A stretch of DNA of 64,000 bases. It comes from Arcobacteraceae bacterium (GTDB lineage Bacteria > Campylobacterota > Campylobacteria > Campylobacterales > Arcobacteraceae). Below, in pieces: positions 42,651 through 49,957 of the stretch. Position 1 is the first letter of the stretch. Every line of letters starts with the position of its first letter. The position numbers and the translations under genes are program-made. The stretch is from positions 62,001 through 126,000 of the forward strand of contig JALNYH010000003.1 of NCBI GenBank assembly GCA_023229945.1, read 5' to 3'. The notes under the pieces were generated by a model. That model did no database searches, had not been told where the DNA came from, and saw only the letters and a list, made by a program, of their open reading frames with translations.

Positions 42651-43250
42651 TTGAAAGCAAAAATTTGTGGTATTACAAATCTTGAAGATGCTTTGATGGC
42701 TTGTAAAGCAGGTGCTGATGCCTTGGGGTTTGTATTTTATGAAAAATCACCAAGAGCTGTGACAAAAGAACAAGTAAGAGAAATTGCCAAATCACTACCA
42801 CCATTTATAAAAAGAGTAGGGCTTTTTGTCAATGTGGATACTGATTATGTGGATGAAGTGTGTGATTTTTGTGGGCTTGATTTGGCTCAAATTCATTTTG
42901 AAGCAAGTCAAGACTTTTTTGACTCCCTAAAGACACCATATATTAGAGTGATACGAGCTACTTGCAAAGAAGATATATTGAAGTATTCTGGAGAATATCT
43001 CCTTATAGATGCTTTTGTGGAAAGCTATGGCGGAGAAGGCAAAAGAGTAGCTCTGGAGTGGTTTGAAGGTGTTGATTGCTCGAAGATTATCCTTGCTGGT
43101 GGCTTGAATCCAGACAATTTGAAAGAACTAAATGGATATGGATTTTATGGTGTTGATGTGAGTAGTGGAGTAGAGGCAAGTAAGGGCAAAAAAGATAGAG
43201 AAAAAGTAGAAGCGTTTGTAAGAAATAGTAAATTAGATGGCAGATTGTAG
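42651..43250 (+). CDS. trpF: Phosphoribosylanthranilate isomerase
   Basis: Tryptophan pathway step. 199 aa, TTG start after AAAGG in the rpe 3' end. Catalytic Cys in KICGIT, catalytic Asp in LLIDAFVESYGG, phosphate-binding ILAGGLNPDN and GVDVSSGVE. The stop codon TAG at 43248 lies within a TAG heptad series that begins in the last codons of the gene. Confidence 0.95.
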   Translation: MKAKICGITNLEDALMACKAGADALGFVFYEKSPRAVTKEQVREIAKSLPPFIKRVGLFVNVDTDYVDEVCDFCGLDLAQIHFEASQDFFDSLKTPYIRVIRATCKEDILKYSGEYLLIDAFVESYGGEGKRVALEWFEGVDCSKIILAGGLNPDNLKELNGYGFYGVDVSSGVEASKGKKDREKVEAFVRNSKLDGRL

Positions 43251-43327
43251 GTTTTAGACGGTAGTTTAGATTATAAGCTTCTCATGGCTTATCACCTCAG
43301 TTACTAAGTACCTCAGCTACTCAATAA
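43234..43327. repeat. TAG heptads through the trpF stop, then CTCAGTNN octads
   Basis: TAG at 43234, 43248 (trpF stop), 43255 and 43262, with CAG at 43241, an exact 7-bp pitch. Then ATAAGC/GCTTAT (43273-43292). Then octads at 43296, 43304, 43312 and 43320 (CTCAGTTA, CTAAGTAC, CTCAGCTA, CTCAATAA). Two different words and pitches are joined in one spacer. Confidence 0.65.
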
Positions 43328-43338
43328 AAAGGAATTTT

Positions 43339-44094
43339 TTGAAGCAAAAAACAAATGAGTTATTAAATATTATTGAAAAACTTAAAAAAAACGATATTCC
43401 AAAAGATGAGTTTTATGGATATCTTAAAAATATAGATTCGTTTTATGAAAATCCAGAATTAGAATATCAACTTTTATTGTCAAATGGTCTTCCTTTGGAG
43501 ATTATTGATGAAAAAGTGAGACTCAAAACAAAAACCACATCTATACAAGATCAAAAGTTTTGCATAGTGGATATTGAAACAAATGGTTCAAAAGTTCAAA
43601 ACGGTCAAATTATAGAACTAGCTGCAATTAAGATTAAAAACGGACAGATAATAGATAGTTATGAATCTTTGGTTTATGCAAAAGAGATACCAGAGTTTAT
43701 ACAAGAGGTAACAAATATAACACCTTATATGCTAAAAAGTGCTCCAACACTAAAAGATGTTTTGTTTGAGTTTAAGATTTTCTTAGAAGATTGTGTATTT
43801 GTAGCTCACGATATTAAATTCGACTACAACTTTATATCAAATTCTTTAGAATTATATAATTATGGAAAACTTGAAAATAGAAAACTTTGTACGATAGATT
43901 TAGCAAAACGGACTATTAAAAGTGATAAATACGGACTGGTTACTTTAAAAGAGCTTTTAAATATAGACATAGCCACTCATCACAGGGCTTATAGTGACGC
44001 TTTAAGCACCAAGCTTATATTTGATAAGTGCTTGAAAAACCTACCCGCTCATGTGGTTACCGTTGAGGATTTGATAGGATTTTCAAAATCGTGA
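43339..44094 (+). CDS. DnaQ-like 3'-5' exonuclease (DEDDh)
   Basis: 251 aa, TTG start with AAAAAGGA upstream. An N-terminal helical domain of about 75 residues precedes an exonuclease core: DIETNG (DxE), VAHDIKFDYNF, and HRAYSDALST (HxxxxD) complete the four-acid-plus-His set. It could be the proofreading epsilon subunit of DNA polymerase III or a related repair nuclease. The N-terminal extension favours a stand-alone Campylobacterota type. Its TGA stop starts a heptad series. Confidence 0.88.
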   Translation: MKQKTNELLNIIEKLKKNDIPKDEFYGYLKNIDSFYENPELEYQLLLSNGLPLEIIDEKVRLKTKTTSIQDQKFCIVDIETNGSKVQNGQIIELAAIKIKNGQIIDSYESLVYAKEIPEFIQEVTNITPYMLKSAPTLKDVLFEFKIFLEDCVFVAHDIKFDYNFISNSLELYNYGKLENRKLCTIDLAKRTIKSDKYGLVTLKELLNIDIATHHRAYSDALSTKLIFDKCLKNLPAHVVTVEDLIGFSKS

Positions 44095-44151
44095 ATCGTA
44101 GGGGGTGAGTTGTATTTTCTTTTCTATTCACGACTCACTAATTACGATTCA
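44092..44151. repeat. Convergent stop-trinucleotide heptads (TGA/TAG and TCA/TTA)
   Basis: Plus-strand TGA at 44092 (exonuclease stop), TAG at 44099 and TGA at 44106 are seven apart. On the other side TCA 44128, TCA 44135, TTA 44142 and TCA 44149 are also seven apart and read as stops on the minus strand, downstream of the convergent gene. GTGAATCGTA and TACGATTCAC are close inverted partners. Confidence 0.65.
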
Positions 44152-44157
44152 CGCACC

Positions 44158-44682
44158 TTAGATGTATTCATTCTTAAATTTAACATATCTTGCAGCGTGA
44201 GCTAGTAGCCCTTCTACTTCTTCATCGCTTAATTCTCTTACCACTTTTGCTGGGCTTCCCATGATTAGAGATTTTGGTGGGAATTTTTTGCCTTGAGTTA
44301 CAAGTGAATGTGCACCTACGATTGAGCCTTTGCCTATTACAACTCCATCAAGTATAGTAGCACTCATACCAATAAGACAGCCGTCTTCTATCGTACATCC
44401 ATGAAGCATCACTTTATGTCCTATAGTTACATCATTACCTATGATAGTAGGGTGGCCATCACTCATGTCTTCTTTTTTATAGTGTGTTACATGTACCATG
44501 GATAGATCTTGAATAGATGTTCTATCACCTATTTCGATTCTATGTACATCTCCTCTTATGACAGTACCAAACCAAATAGAGCTATCTTTTCCTATAGTTA
44601 CATTTCCTATTACATCTGCACTTGGTGCAATCCAAGAGTTTTCACCTATTTGTGGATACCAGTTTTTAAATTTTAATATCAA
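44158..44682 (-). CDS. Gamma-class carbonic anhydrase-like hexapeptide protein
   Basis: 174 aa from a TTG with GGAGA upstream; longer frames lack a site. Left-handed beta-helix repeats run from residue 25 to 140 (VIGNVTIGKDSSIWFGTVI). The metal histidines lie in SMVHVTH and TIGHKVMLHGC. Proteins of this family bind zinc or iron, and many have no proven anhydrase activity. It is the last gene on this strand after tonB, but the 60-bp gap leaves operon membership open. Confidence 0.9.
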   Translation of the reverse strand: MILKFKNWYPQIGENSWIAPSADVIGNVTIGKDSSIWFGTVIRGDVHRIEIGDRTSIQDLSMVHVTHYKKEDMSDGHPTIIGNDVTIGHKVMLHGCTIEDGCLIGMSATILDGVVIGKGSIVGAHSLVTQGKKFPPKSLIMGSPAKVVRELSDEEVEGLLAHAARYVKFKNEYI

Positions 44683-44742
44683 AATATTCTCCAATGGTTT
44701 TTGGTAGATTATACCAAAAAACAACATTTTTTGGTATAAAAA

Positions 44743-45408
44743 CTATCTGAGATTGAAAGCTATTTTTAGATTTATAACCATAGGGAACACATCGAGTTCA
44801 TGTGGTATTGTGACTGGAAAACTTTTTTGTAGAGCATCTTCTATAGAAGCTTTGAATATATTATGACCTTGAAGGTTTATATTTGATATATCTCCACTAG
44901 ATAGCAAAGTAAAGCTTACATCAATAATACCTTGTATACCCCTTGATATGGCTCTTGGTGGATAAACTTTGTTTTTGTCTATTTTGATTTTTATATTTTT
45001 CAAAAACTCCTCTTTTATAGCATTTGTATCTATTTGAGGGGCTTGTGAGATTTGTTTTTCTATGATCGTTTCTGTTGGCTTAGTATCTGTGTTTGTGATA
45101 GGGGTTACTTCTTTTATAATCTCTTGTTGAGTTTGCTTTTCTTTTACTATTTCTTGTTTTAGTGGTTTTTTGGCGATTGGTTTTGGAGGGATAATTGGCT
45201 CAATCTTTTTTACTTGCTCTTCTACTATTTTTTGTTCTATTGGTTGGGGTTTTTGTGAAATAATAGTAAAAGATATTTTTTGCTCATTTTTTGATATGTT
45301 TTGTGCATAAATTGTTTTGTTTTGGAATAGCAAAAATATCCCAAAAATAAGTGATGAAAATAGAAAAAGTGTAATAAAAAATGAATTATAATATCTACTT
45401 GTTGTCAT
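44743..45408 (-). CDS. tonB: TonB energy transducer
   Basis: 221 aa. One N-terminal membrane helix (about residues 9-27), a long Pro/Lys/Glu-rich periplasmic spacer (EPIIPPKPIAKKPLK), and a C-terminal domain of about 75 residues (VYPPRAISRGIQGIIDVSF) that contacts receptors. It overlaps exbD by 14 bases. It presumably energises the TonB receptor encoded nine kilobases upstream in the same direction. Confidence 0.93.
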   Translation of the reverse strand: MTTSRYYNSFFITLFLFSSLIFGIFLLFQNKTIYAQNISKNEQKISFTIISQKPQPIEQKIVEEQVKKIEPIIPPKPIAKKPLKQEIVKEKQTQQEIIKEVTPITNTDTKPTETIIEKQISQAPQIDTNAIKEEFLKNIKIKIDKNKVYPPRAISRGIQGIIDVSFTLLSSGDISNINLQGHNIFKASIEDALQKSFPVTIPHELDVFPMVINLKIAFNLR

Positions 45409-45781
45409 TTGTAATAATCCCTAAGTTTTCAAAAGAATATTTTTTTACAATATCAAGTATATATACGAATTTTTCAAAAGGGACACTTTTGTCGCAATTG
45501 ATATAAACATTTGTATTTGCTTTATATTGTGAAAGTTGATTGTCTATTTCATTGATATCTATAGCAACTTTTCCAAAAAATATTTCATTTTCTTTGTTTA
45601 TTGTGATAACAAGCTCTTCTTTAGGGTCAAACTCTACAGCACTAGAAGAATCAGGCAACTCAACAGGGATAATGCCCTGAGAGACAAAAGAAGCAGTTGT
45701 AAGGACTATTACAAGAAGTACTAGCATTATATCAATAAAAGGCACTACATTGATTGAATCAAACTTCTTAATTTTTACCAT
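45395..45781 (-). CDS. exbD: ExbD biopolymer transport protein
   Basis: 128 aa. A short cytoplasmic start, then a membrane helix with the essential Asp (VPFIDIMLVLLVIVLT), then the periplasmic domain (residues 45-128). Forms the proton-driven motor with ExbB. It overlaps both neighbours by 14 bases. Confidence 0.95.
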   Translation of the reverse strand: MVKIKKFDSINVVPFIDIMLVLLVIVLTTASFVSQGIIPVELPDSSSAVEFDPKEELVITINKENEIFFGKVAIDINEIDNQLSQYKANTNVYINCDKSVPFEKFVYILDIVKKYSFENLGIITNDNK

Positions 45782-46202
45782 GGCTTATTTCCCATTTTGT
45801 AACTATCACTTCAACTTTTCTTGATAAGTGGTTATAGAAAAACATAGAAGGAATCGCCACCACAAGCCCCATTGCTGTAGCTTTTAGGGCAAGGGCTAGT
45901 GAAGTCATAATGTTTTTTACATCCATATTTCCACTTTCACCCATGATATAAAAAGTGATAATTATACCTATTACAGTACCAAGAAGTCCGATATAAGGTG
46001 CATTTGAAGCAAAAGATGCTATTGTGTTGATATTGTTTGTAAGGTCGATTTCAAGCTCTTCTTTTGATGTATATTTTTGAATATTTACTTTTCTATAAAA
46101 CATCATTCGCTCAATCCATAGCCAAACAGAAATAAAACTCATAAGTCCTAGTGTTCCAATAATTCCATAGTCTGTAATCTTGTGTAATAATTCAATGTCC
46201 AT
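45768..46202 (-). CDS. exbB: ExbB proton channel subunit
   Basis: 144 aa, three membrane helices, MotA/TolQ/ExbB family. APYIGLLGTVIGIIITF and the helix with SLALALKATAMGLVVAIPS are conserved. It is short, as in many Campylobacterota ExbB2-type proteins. It is transcribed from its own promoter with the same tandem box as the TonB receptor. Confidence 0.94.
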   Translation of the reverse strand: MDIELLHKITDYGIIGTLGLMSFISVWLWIERMMFYRKVNIQKYTSKEELEIDLTNNINTIASFASNAPYIGLLGTVIGIIITFYIMGESGNMDVKNIMTSLALALKATAMGLVVAIPSMFFYNHLSRKVEVIVTKWEISHGKN

Positions 46203-46223
46203 TAAGTCCCTTATTTTTTGTTA

Positions 46224-46257
46224 ATTTTACCAATGATGTGTTAATTTAATGTTAATT
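46224..46257 (-). promoter_or_regulatory. Tandem TTAACAY box and -10 upstream of exbB
   Basis: On the minus strand: TTAACAT-TAAA-TTAACAC, eight bases, then TAAAAT. The repeat unit is 7 bp with 4-bp spacing (11-bp pitch), the layout of OmpR/PhoB-type sites overlapping the -35 region. 29 of 34 bases are identical to 54916-54949, upstream of the TonB receptor. The exbB ATG lies 22 bases downstream behind AAGGGA. Confidence 0.7.
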
Positions 46258-46265
46258 TTTCCGTA

Positions 46266-46901
46266 CTAAAGAGATAAATATTCCAAATAAACCAATAAGC
46301 CTATCAAAATAAGCAATAAAGAAGCAAAAACTTGAATATGTTGTTTGTATCTAAATAGTTCTTTTGTAATACCTGAGCTTATTTGGAAGATAAAAAAGTA
46401 AAAAAACAAAAATGGTATCAAAACCACTCCAAGACCAAAACACAGTCCATAAGCCATAGATATATACAAAGAATTTGCACTTGAGCTAAAAAGCATAAGT
46501 GACATTAAAGGTGTACATATGCTAAAAGAGCTAAAAAATCCTATAGCAAGATAGTTTGTGGTTGATAATTTAGAGCTATCGCATGATGTTTTGCAGCCAT
46601 TGGACATAAAAGAAGAATACAAAAGCCCAGCACCAAGTATCATGATAAAAAAACCTAAAATTTGAACAAAAAACATCTCATTTATTAAAGTTTTGATTAT
46701 TCCTGCACCAAAAAAGCCTAAAATTGACAATATCATATAAGCAAATACTTTAGCTCCAAAAAATTGTGTCAAAATAGCAAAAGCTTTTGTTTTATTTTCT
46801 CCGTTTGCTAGCAAAATAGGGCTAATTACAGGCATACAACTTATTGCACATGCTGTTGCACCAAGCTGTAACCCTAAAAAGAATATTCCAAGATAAATCA
46901 T
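46266..46901 (-). CDS. DsbD_2/UreH-like six-helix membrane protein (COG2836)
   Basis: 211 aa with about six membrane helices. Cysteines occur in the first helix region (ATACAISCMP), in a loop (NGCKTSCD) and before a later helix (SICTPLM). The family includes CcdA/DsbD-like thiol carriers and proteins tied to copper enzyme assembly. It probably moves electrons or a metal across the membrane for this operon. It overlaps the ATPase activator gene by four bases. Confidence 0.8.
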   Translation of the reverse strand: MIYLGIFFLGLQLGATACAISCMPVISPILLANGENKTKAFAILTQFFGAKVFAYMILSILGFFGAGIIKTLINEMFFVQILGFFIMILGAGLLYSSFMSNGCKTSCDSSKLSTTNYLAIGFFSSFSICTPLMSLMLFSSSANSLYISMAYGLCFGLGVVLIPFLFFYFFIFQISSGITKELFRYKQHIQVFASLLLILIGLLVYLEYLSL

Positions 46902-47704
46902 AAATTTTGTTCATACCTATATGAATCTACGCCCATGATAGCAGCACCATAAGAAGTAGTAACTTGTGGATATTTTGGTATAAATATTTTCTTACCAAGT
47001 TCATTTTCTATAGCATTTACAAGCCCTTCATTCATAGCAGGACCTCCATCAAAATATATACCTTCTTTTACACCAACTCTTTTTACTAGTTTTACTATTC
47101 TTTTGGCGATAGAATAATGAACACCACAAACAATATCTTCTACTGAGTGATTGTTCCCTAAAAGTCCTATTATTTCAGACTCTGCAAATACTGCACAAGT
47201 ACTACTGACCGATAATGGAGTGCCAGTTGATTTGAAATGATAATCACCTAGTTCATCTACACCAATTTCAAGCTTAAGAGCTACCACATCCAAAAATTTG
47301 CCAGTTCCTGCTGCACATCTGTCATTCATAGCAAAGTTTACTACATTGCCTTCACTATCAAGTGATATTGCTTTGCTATCTTGTCCACCTATGTTTATAA
47401 CTGTTTTGATTTCACCATATTCTTTGGCTGCGGCTATTGCACCTATAGCATTTGCAGTGATTTCACTTATGTTTTCATCGGCTTCTTTGTATAGCTTTCT
47501 TCCATATCCAGTAGCTACAATATAAGCTAAATCGTTTTTGTCTATATTTAGTTCTTGTAGGAGGGAATCTAGTGTTTCTTGGGCATATTTATAAAACATA
47601 CTTCCACTAGCACTTGTTTTGAATCCTATAATATTTTTTTCTTCATCTGTTAGTGTGATTTTGATAGATGTTGAGCCTATATCGATACCTGCAAAGTATT
47701 TCAT
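46898..47704 (-). CDS. BadF/HgdC-family ATPase activator (2-hydroxyacyl-CoA dehydratase activator)
   Basis: 268 aa. ASKHA ATPase fold: GIDIGSTSIKITLTD (phosphate 1), GGQDSKAI (phosphate 2) and a third Gly-rich loop near VTTSYGAAIMG. Two cysteines for a subunit-bridging 4Fe-4S cluster are present in DRCAAGTGKF and STCAVFAES. Such homodimers hydrolyse ATP to push a low-potential electron into a partner protein. The partner is the next gene upstream, overlapping by four bases (ATGA). Confidence 0.93.
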   Translation of the reverse strand: MKYFAGIDIGSTSIKITLTDEEKNIIGFKTSASGSMFYKYAQETLDSLLQELNIDKNDLAYIVATGYGRKLYKEADENISEITANAIGAIAAAKEYGEIKTVINIGGQDSKAISLDSEGNVVNFAMNDRCAAGTGKFLDVVALKLEIGVDELGDYHFKSTGTPLSVSSTCAVFAESEIIGLLGNNHSVEDIVCGVHYSIAKRIVKLVKRVGVKEGIYFDGGPAMNEGLVNAIENELGKKIFIPKYPQVTTSYGAAIMGVDSYRYEQNL

Positions 47705-48978
47705 TTTTTATTTCTCCGTCTTGTTTTTAGTGATTCTATAAAAGCTTCTATTCTTGTACTTAATTGACCATGTTGTGATGGGCTATAATCACTTTCTATA
47801 TATAAAATTGGGATTCCAGCTTTTTCCATAGCCTCCAAAACACTTCTTTGTTCCATTTCATACACTGTACATCCTGCAAATGCTTGGTATATTACACCAT
47901 CAGCTTTGTATTGTTTTGCAAGATGGATAATTCTTCTTATTCTGTCGTCATTTTTTGTAAAAATAGGGCAAGTACAAGCTTTTAGATATTTATCAGCTAT
48001 GGAATCTAGCATATCATTTACTAGCCATTCATCAACTGCTACCATATCATTAAACATTCTATTAGAACTACAAGTCTCATCGGCAACTATTATAGCGTCT
48101 GATTGTTCTATGATATGTGGAATTTTGTAGTTTGGAAATATTGGGGGTGAACCTGTATAGACTATCCTTGGGCTTAATTTACCTGCAGCATTGATTTTTT
48201 CTTTGTTTCTGTTATCAAGTTCTACTAGCAAGGACTCCATAGCTTCTATCCAATTATCTATTTTGTCAAAGAAAAAAGCGTTGGTTATCAAAAAAACATC
48301 AATCCCTAAAATTGGAACTATTGTATTTTCTCTATATTTTGATAACTCATGATAAAGTGACTGGGCATATCCTATTTTTGAAATAGAAGCTTTTAGGTTT
48401 TTTCTTGATAGTTTTTTGTTTTGAAATTTTGATAGTTTGGTGGTAAATTCTTTGATACTTTTTCTAAAATACTCTCTACTTTCTTCACTCTCTTTTGTTC
48501 TAGGAAAGTCTACATCTATCACATCATATCCAAAAGTTTGTATTATTGCTCCAGATTTTGTTTTTTGGTCACAAGTTGTAGGAGAAAATACAATATCTGG
48601 TTTGTCACTAAAGTTACCACTTGCAAAATGCCCAACAGTTGCTTTGACTAGTGGACATGCCTTTTGAGGAAGCAAATCACTTCCTATTTCATCATCAGTA
48701 TAAAAACCATTGCATAGCCTAATAGGGACGCCATCTAGGGCATATATGATTTCAGATGGTATCTGAATACACATTGTTCCTACTTTGACATTTTCACTAT
48801 GTAAAGCTTCATTTTTGCAATATACTCTTTCAAATAAATCATAAAAATAATCCATACTTTTAACTGGCGATTTGAAATCTTCTTTTATACTATTTAGAAG
48901 TTTGATTGCTTCCATTGCTTTGTGTCTATTTTGTCTATCTTTTGGTGATTCTATTTTATGTTGATTGTTATTACTCAT
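47701..48978 (-). CDS. 2-hydroxyacyl-CoA dehydratase D-component family / double-cubane-like protein (COG1775)
   Basis: 425 aa from the ATG at 48978 (AAAGGG seven bases upstream; a TTG three bases earlier is also in frame). Conserved cysteines appear in GTMCIQIP, QKACPLVK, SPTTCDQK, DETCSS, ACTCPIF and FAGCTVYE. The family is the iron-sulfur partner of HgdC/BadF activators. Here only one such subunit is encoded, not the two of true dehydratases. That matches double-cubane cluster proteins, which reduce small molecules with ATP-driven electrons. The substrate is unknown. Confidence 0.88.
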   Translation of the reverse strand: MSNNNQHKIESPKDRQNRHKAMEAIKLLNSIKEDFKSPVKSMDYFYDLFERVYCKNEALHSENVKVGTMCIQIPSEIIYALDGVPIRLCNGFYTDDEIGSDLLPQKACPLVKATVGHFASGNFSDKPDIVFSPTTCDQKTKSGAIIQTFGYDVIDVDFPRTKESEESREYFRKSIKEFTTKLSKFQNKKLSRKNLKASISKIGYAQSLYHELSKYRENTIVPILGIDVFLITNAFFFDKIDNWIEAMESLLVELDNRNKEKINAAGKLSPRIVYTGSPPIFPNYKIPHIIEQSDAIIVADETCSSNRMFNDMVAVDEWLVNDMLDSIADKYLKACTCPIFTKNDDRIRRIIHLAKQYKADGVIYQAFAGCTVYEMEQRSVLEAMEKAGIPILYIESDYSPSQHGQLSTRIEAFIESLKTRRRNKK

Positions 48979-49957
48979 CAATTGACCCTTTGAATTTTTG
49001 GATACCCATTCTTTTGTTGAATCCTTCTTTTGTGGAACTGAATGTTTTTATGTTGAATATATCAATATGCAAGGCATCATCTTCTGGACATGCCGCTACA
49101 CATTTAAGGCATAAGATACAGTCATCTCTTAGTATATTTTTGCTTATTACATCATCTGCTATATCTTTGATTTGCATATCACAAACAGCGTAACAATCCC
49201 CACATCTAGTACACTTATCACCTTCTTTTGTAAATCTTATAATAGAAAACTTTGAAAATATATAATGCAAGCCACTCATAGGGCAAAAAAAACAAAAAAA
49301 TCTTTTTTTGACAAAGCTACCTACAAAAAATAACCCAGTAAATGCTACCCCAATTCCCGTCAAAATCATAACAGTAATAGAAGAAAAATCAATTGTCCAT
49401 TGAGAAAAATCACCCACAAACATAGGAGATATTATCCTAGCTGGACACATTTGACAAAACGCATGAGTCCACTCTCTATCCAAAACTCCCAATCCCATAA
49501 ATAAAGGTACCAATAAAATGATTGCCAAAAATATATATTTTATTTTTGAAAGATTTTCAAACTCATTTTGTGTATATGTACTAAATCTTATTCCCATTCT
49601 TTTTCGTAGAGCAGTTATCCAGTCTTGCAAAGTTCCAAAAGGACACATATAGCCACACCAAGCTTTATTTAGTACTGCAAACCAAGCTATAAAAGTAATA
49701 AGTCCTATTAATATCCCAAGGCTTGCCATAGAAAATATCACTTGCGTAGGCATTGCGAGCTGATGCTGCAAAGATATCAAATAACAAATTGCTGATGATT
49801 CATCATTGAAAGGGCATGTAAATATAGGAAAACTAGAACCAAAGCTTATAGCAAAATATCCTCCATAAACAAATAAAATAAATGTTACAAGTTGAATCCA
49901 AAATCTTACTTTTCGCAAATCTCCATTATTAATAAATTTCTTTATTTTATTCAACAT
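48971..49957 (-). CDS. NapH/YccM-like membrane polyferredoxin
   Basis: 328 aa, about four to five membrane helices. Two CxxxCP motifs follow helices (WCGYMCPFG, FFCFFCPMS), and the C-terminus carries two 4Fe-4S sites (CTRCGDCYAVC and CILCLKCVAACPE). NapH-type proteins pass electrons from quinol to periplasmic or cytoplasmic partners. It overlaps genes on both sides. It could feed the ATP-driven reductase encoded next. Confidence 0.9.
   Translation of the reverse strand: MLNKIKKFINNGDLRKVRFWIQLVTFILFVYGGYFAISFGSSFPIFTCPFNDESSAICYLISLQHQLAMPTQVIFSMASLGILIGLITFIAWFAVLNKAWCGYMCPFGTLQDWITALRKRMGIRFSTYTQNEFENLSKIKYIFLAIILLVPLFMGLGVLDREWTHAFCQMCPARIISPMFVGDFSQWTIDFSSITVMILTGIGVAFTGLFFVGSFVKKRFFCFFCPMSGLHYIFSKFSIIRFTKEGDKCTRCGDCYAVCDMQIKDIADDVISKNILRDDCILCLKCVAACPEDDALHIDIFNIKTFSSTKEGFNKRMGIQKFKGSIDE

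Noticed and set aside
47701..48978. True (R)-2-hydroxyglutaryl-CoA dehydratase
   Set aside because: Only one COG1775-type subunit is encoded and no CoA-transferase or CoA-pathway genes are nearby. A double-cubane-type reductase fits better.
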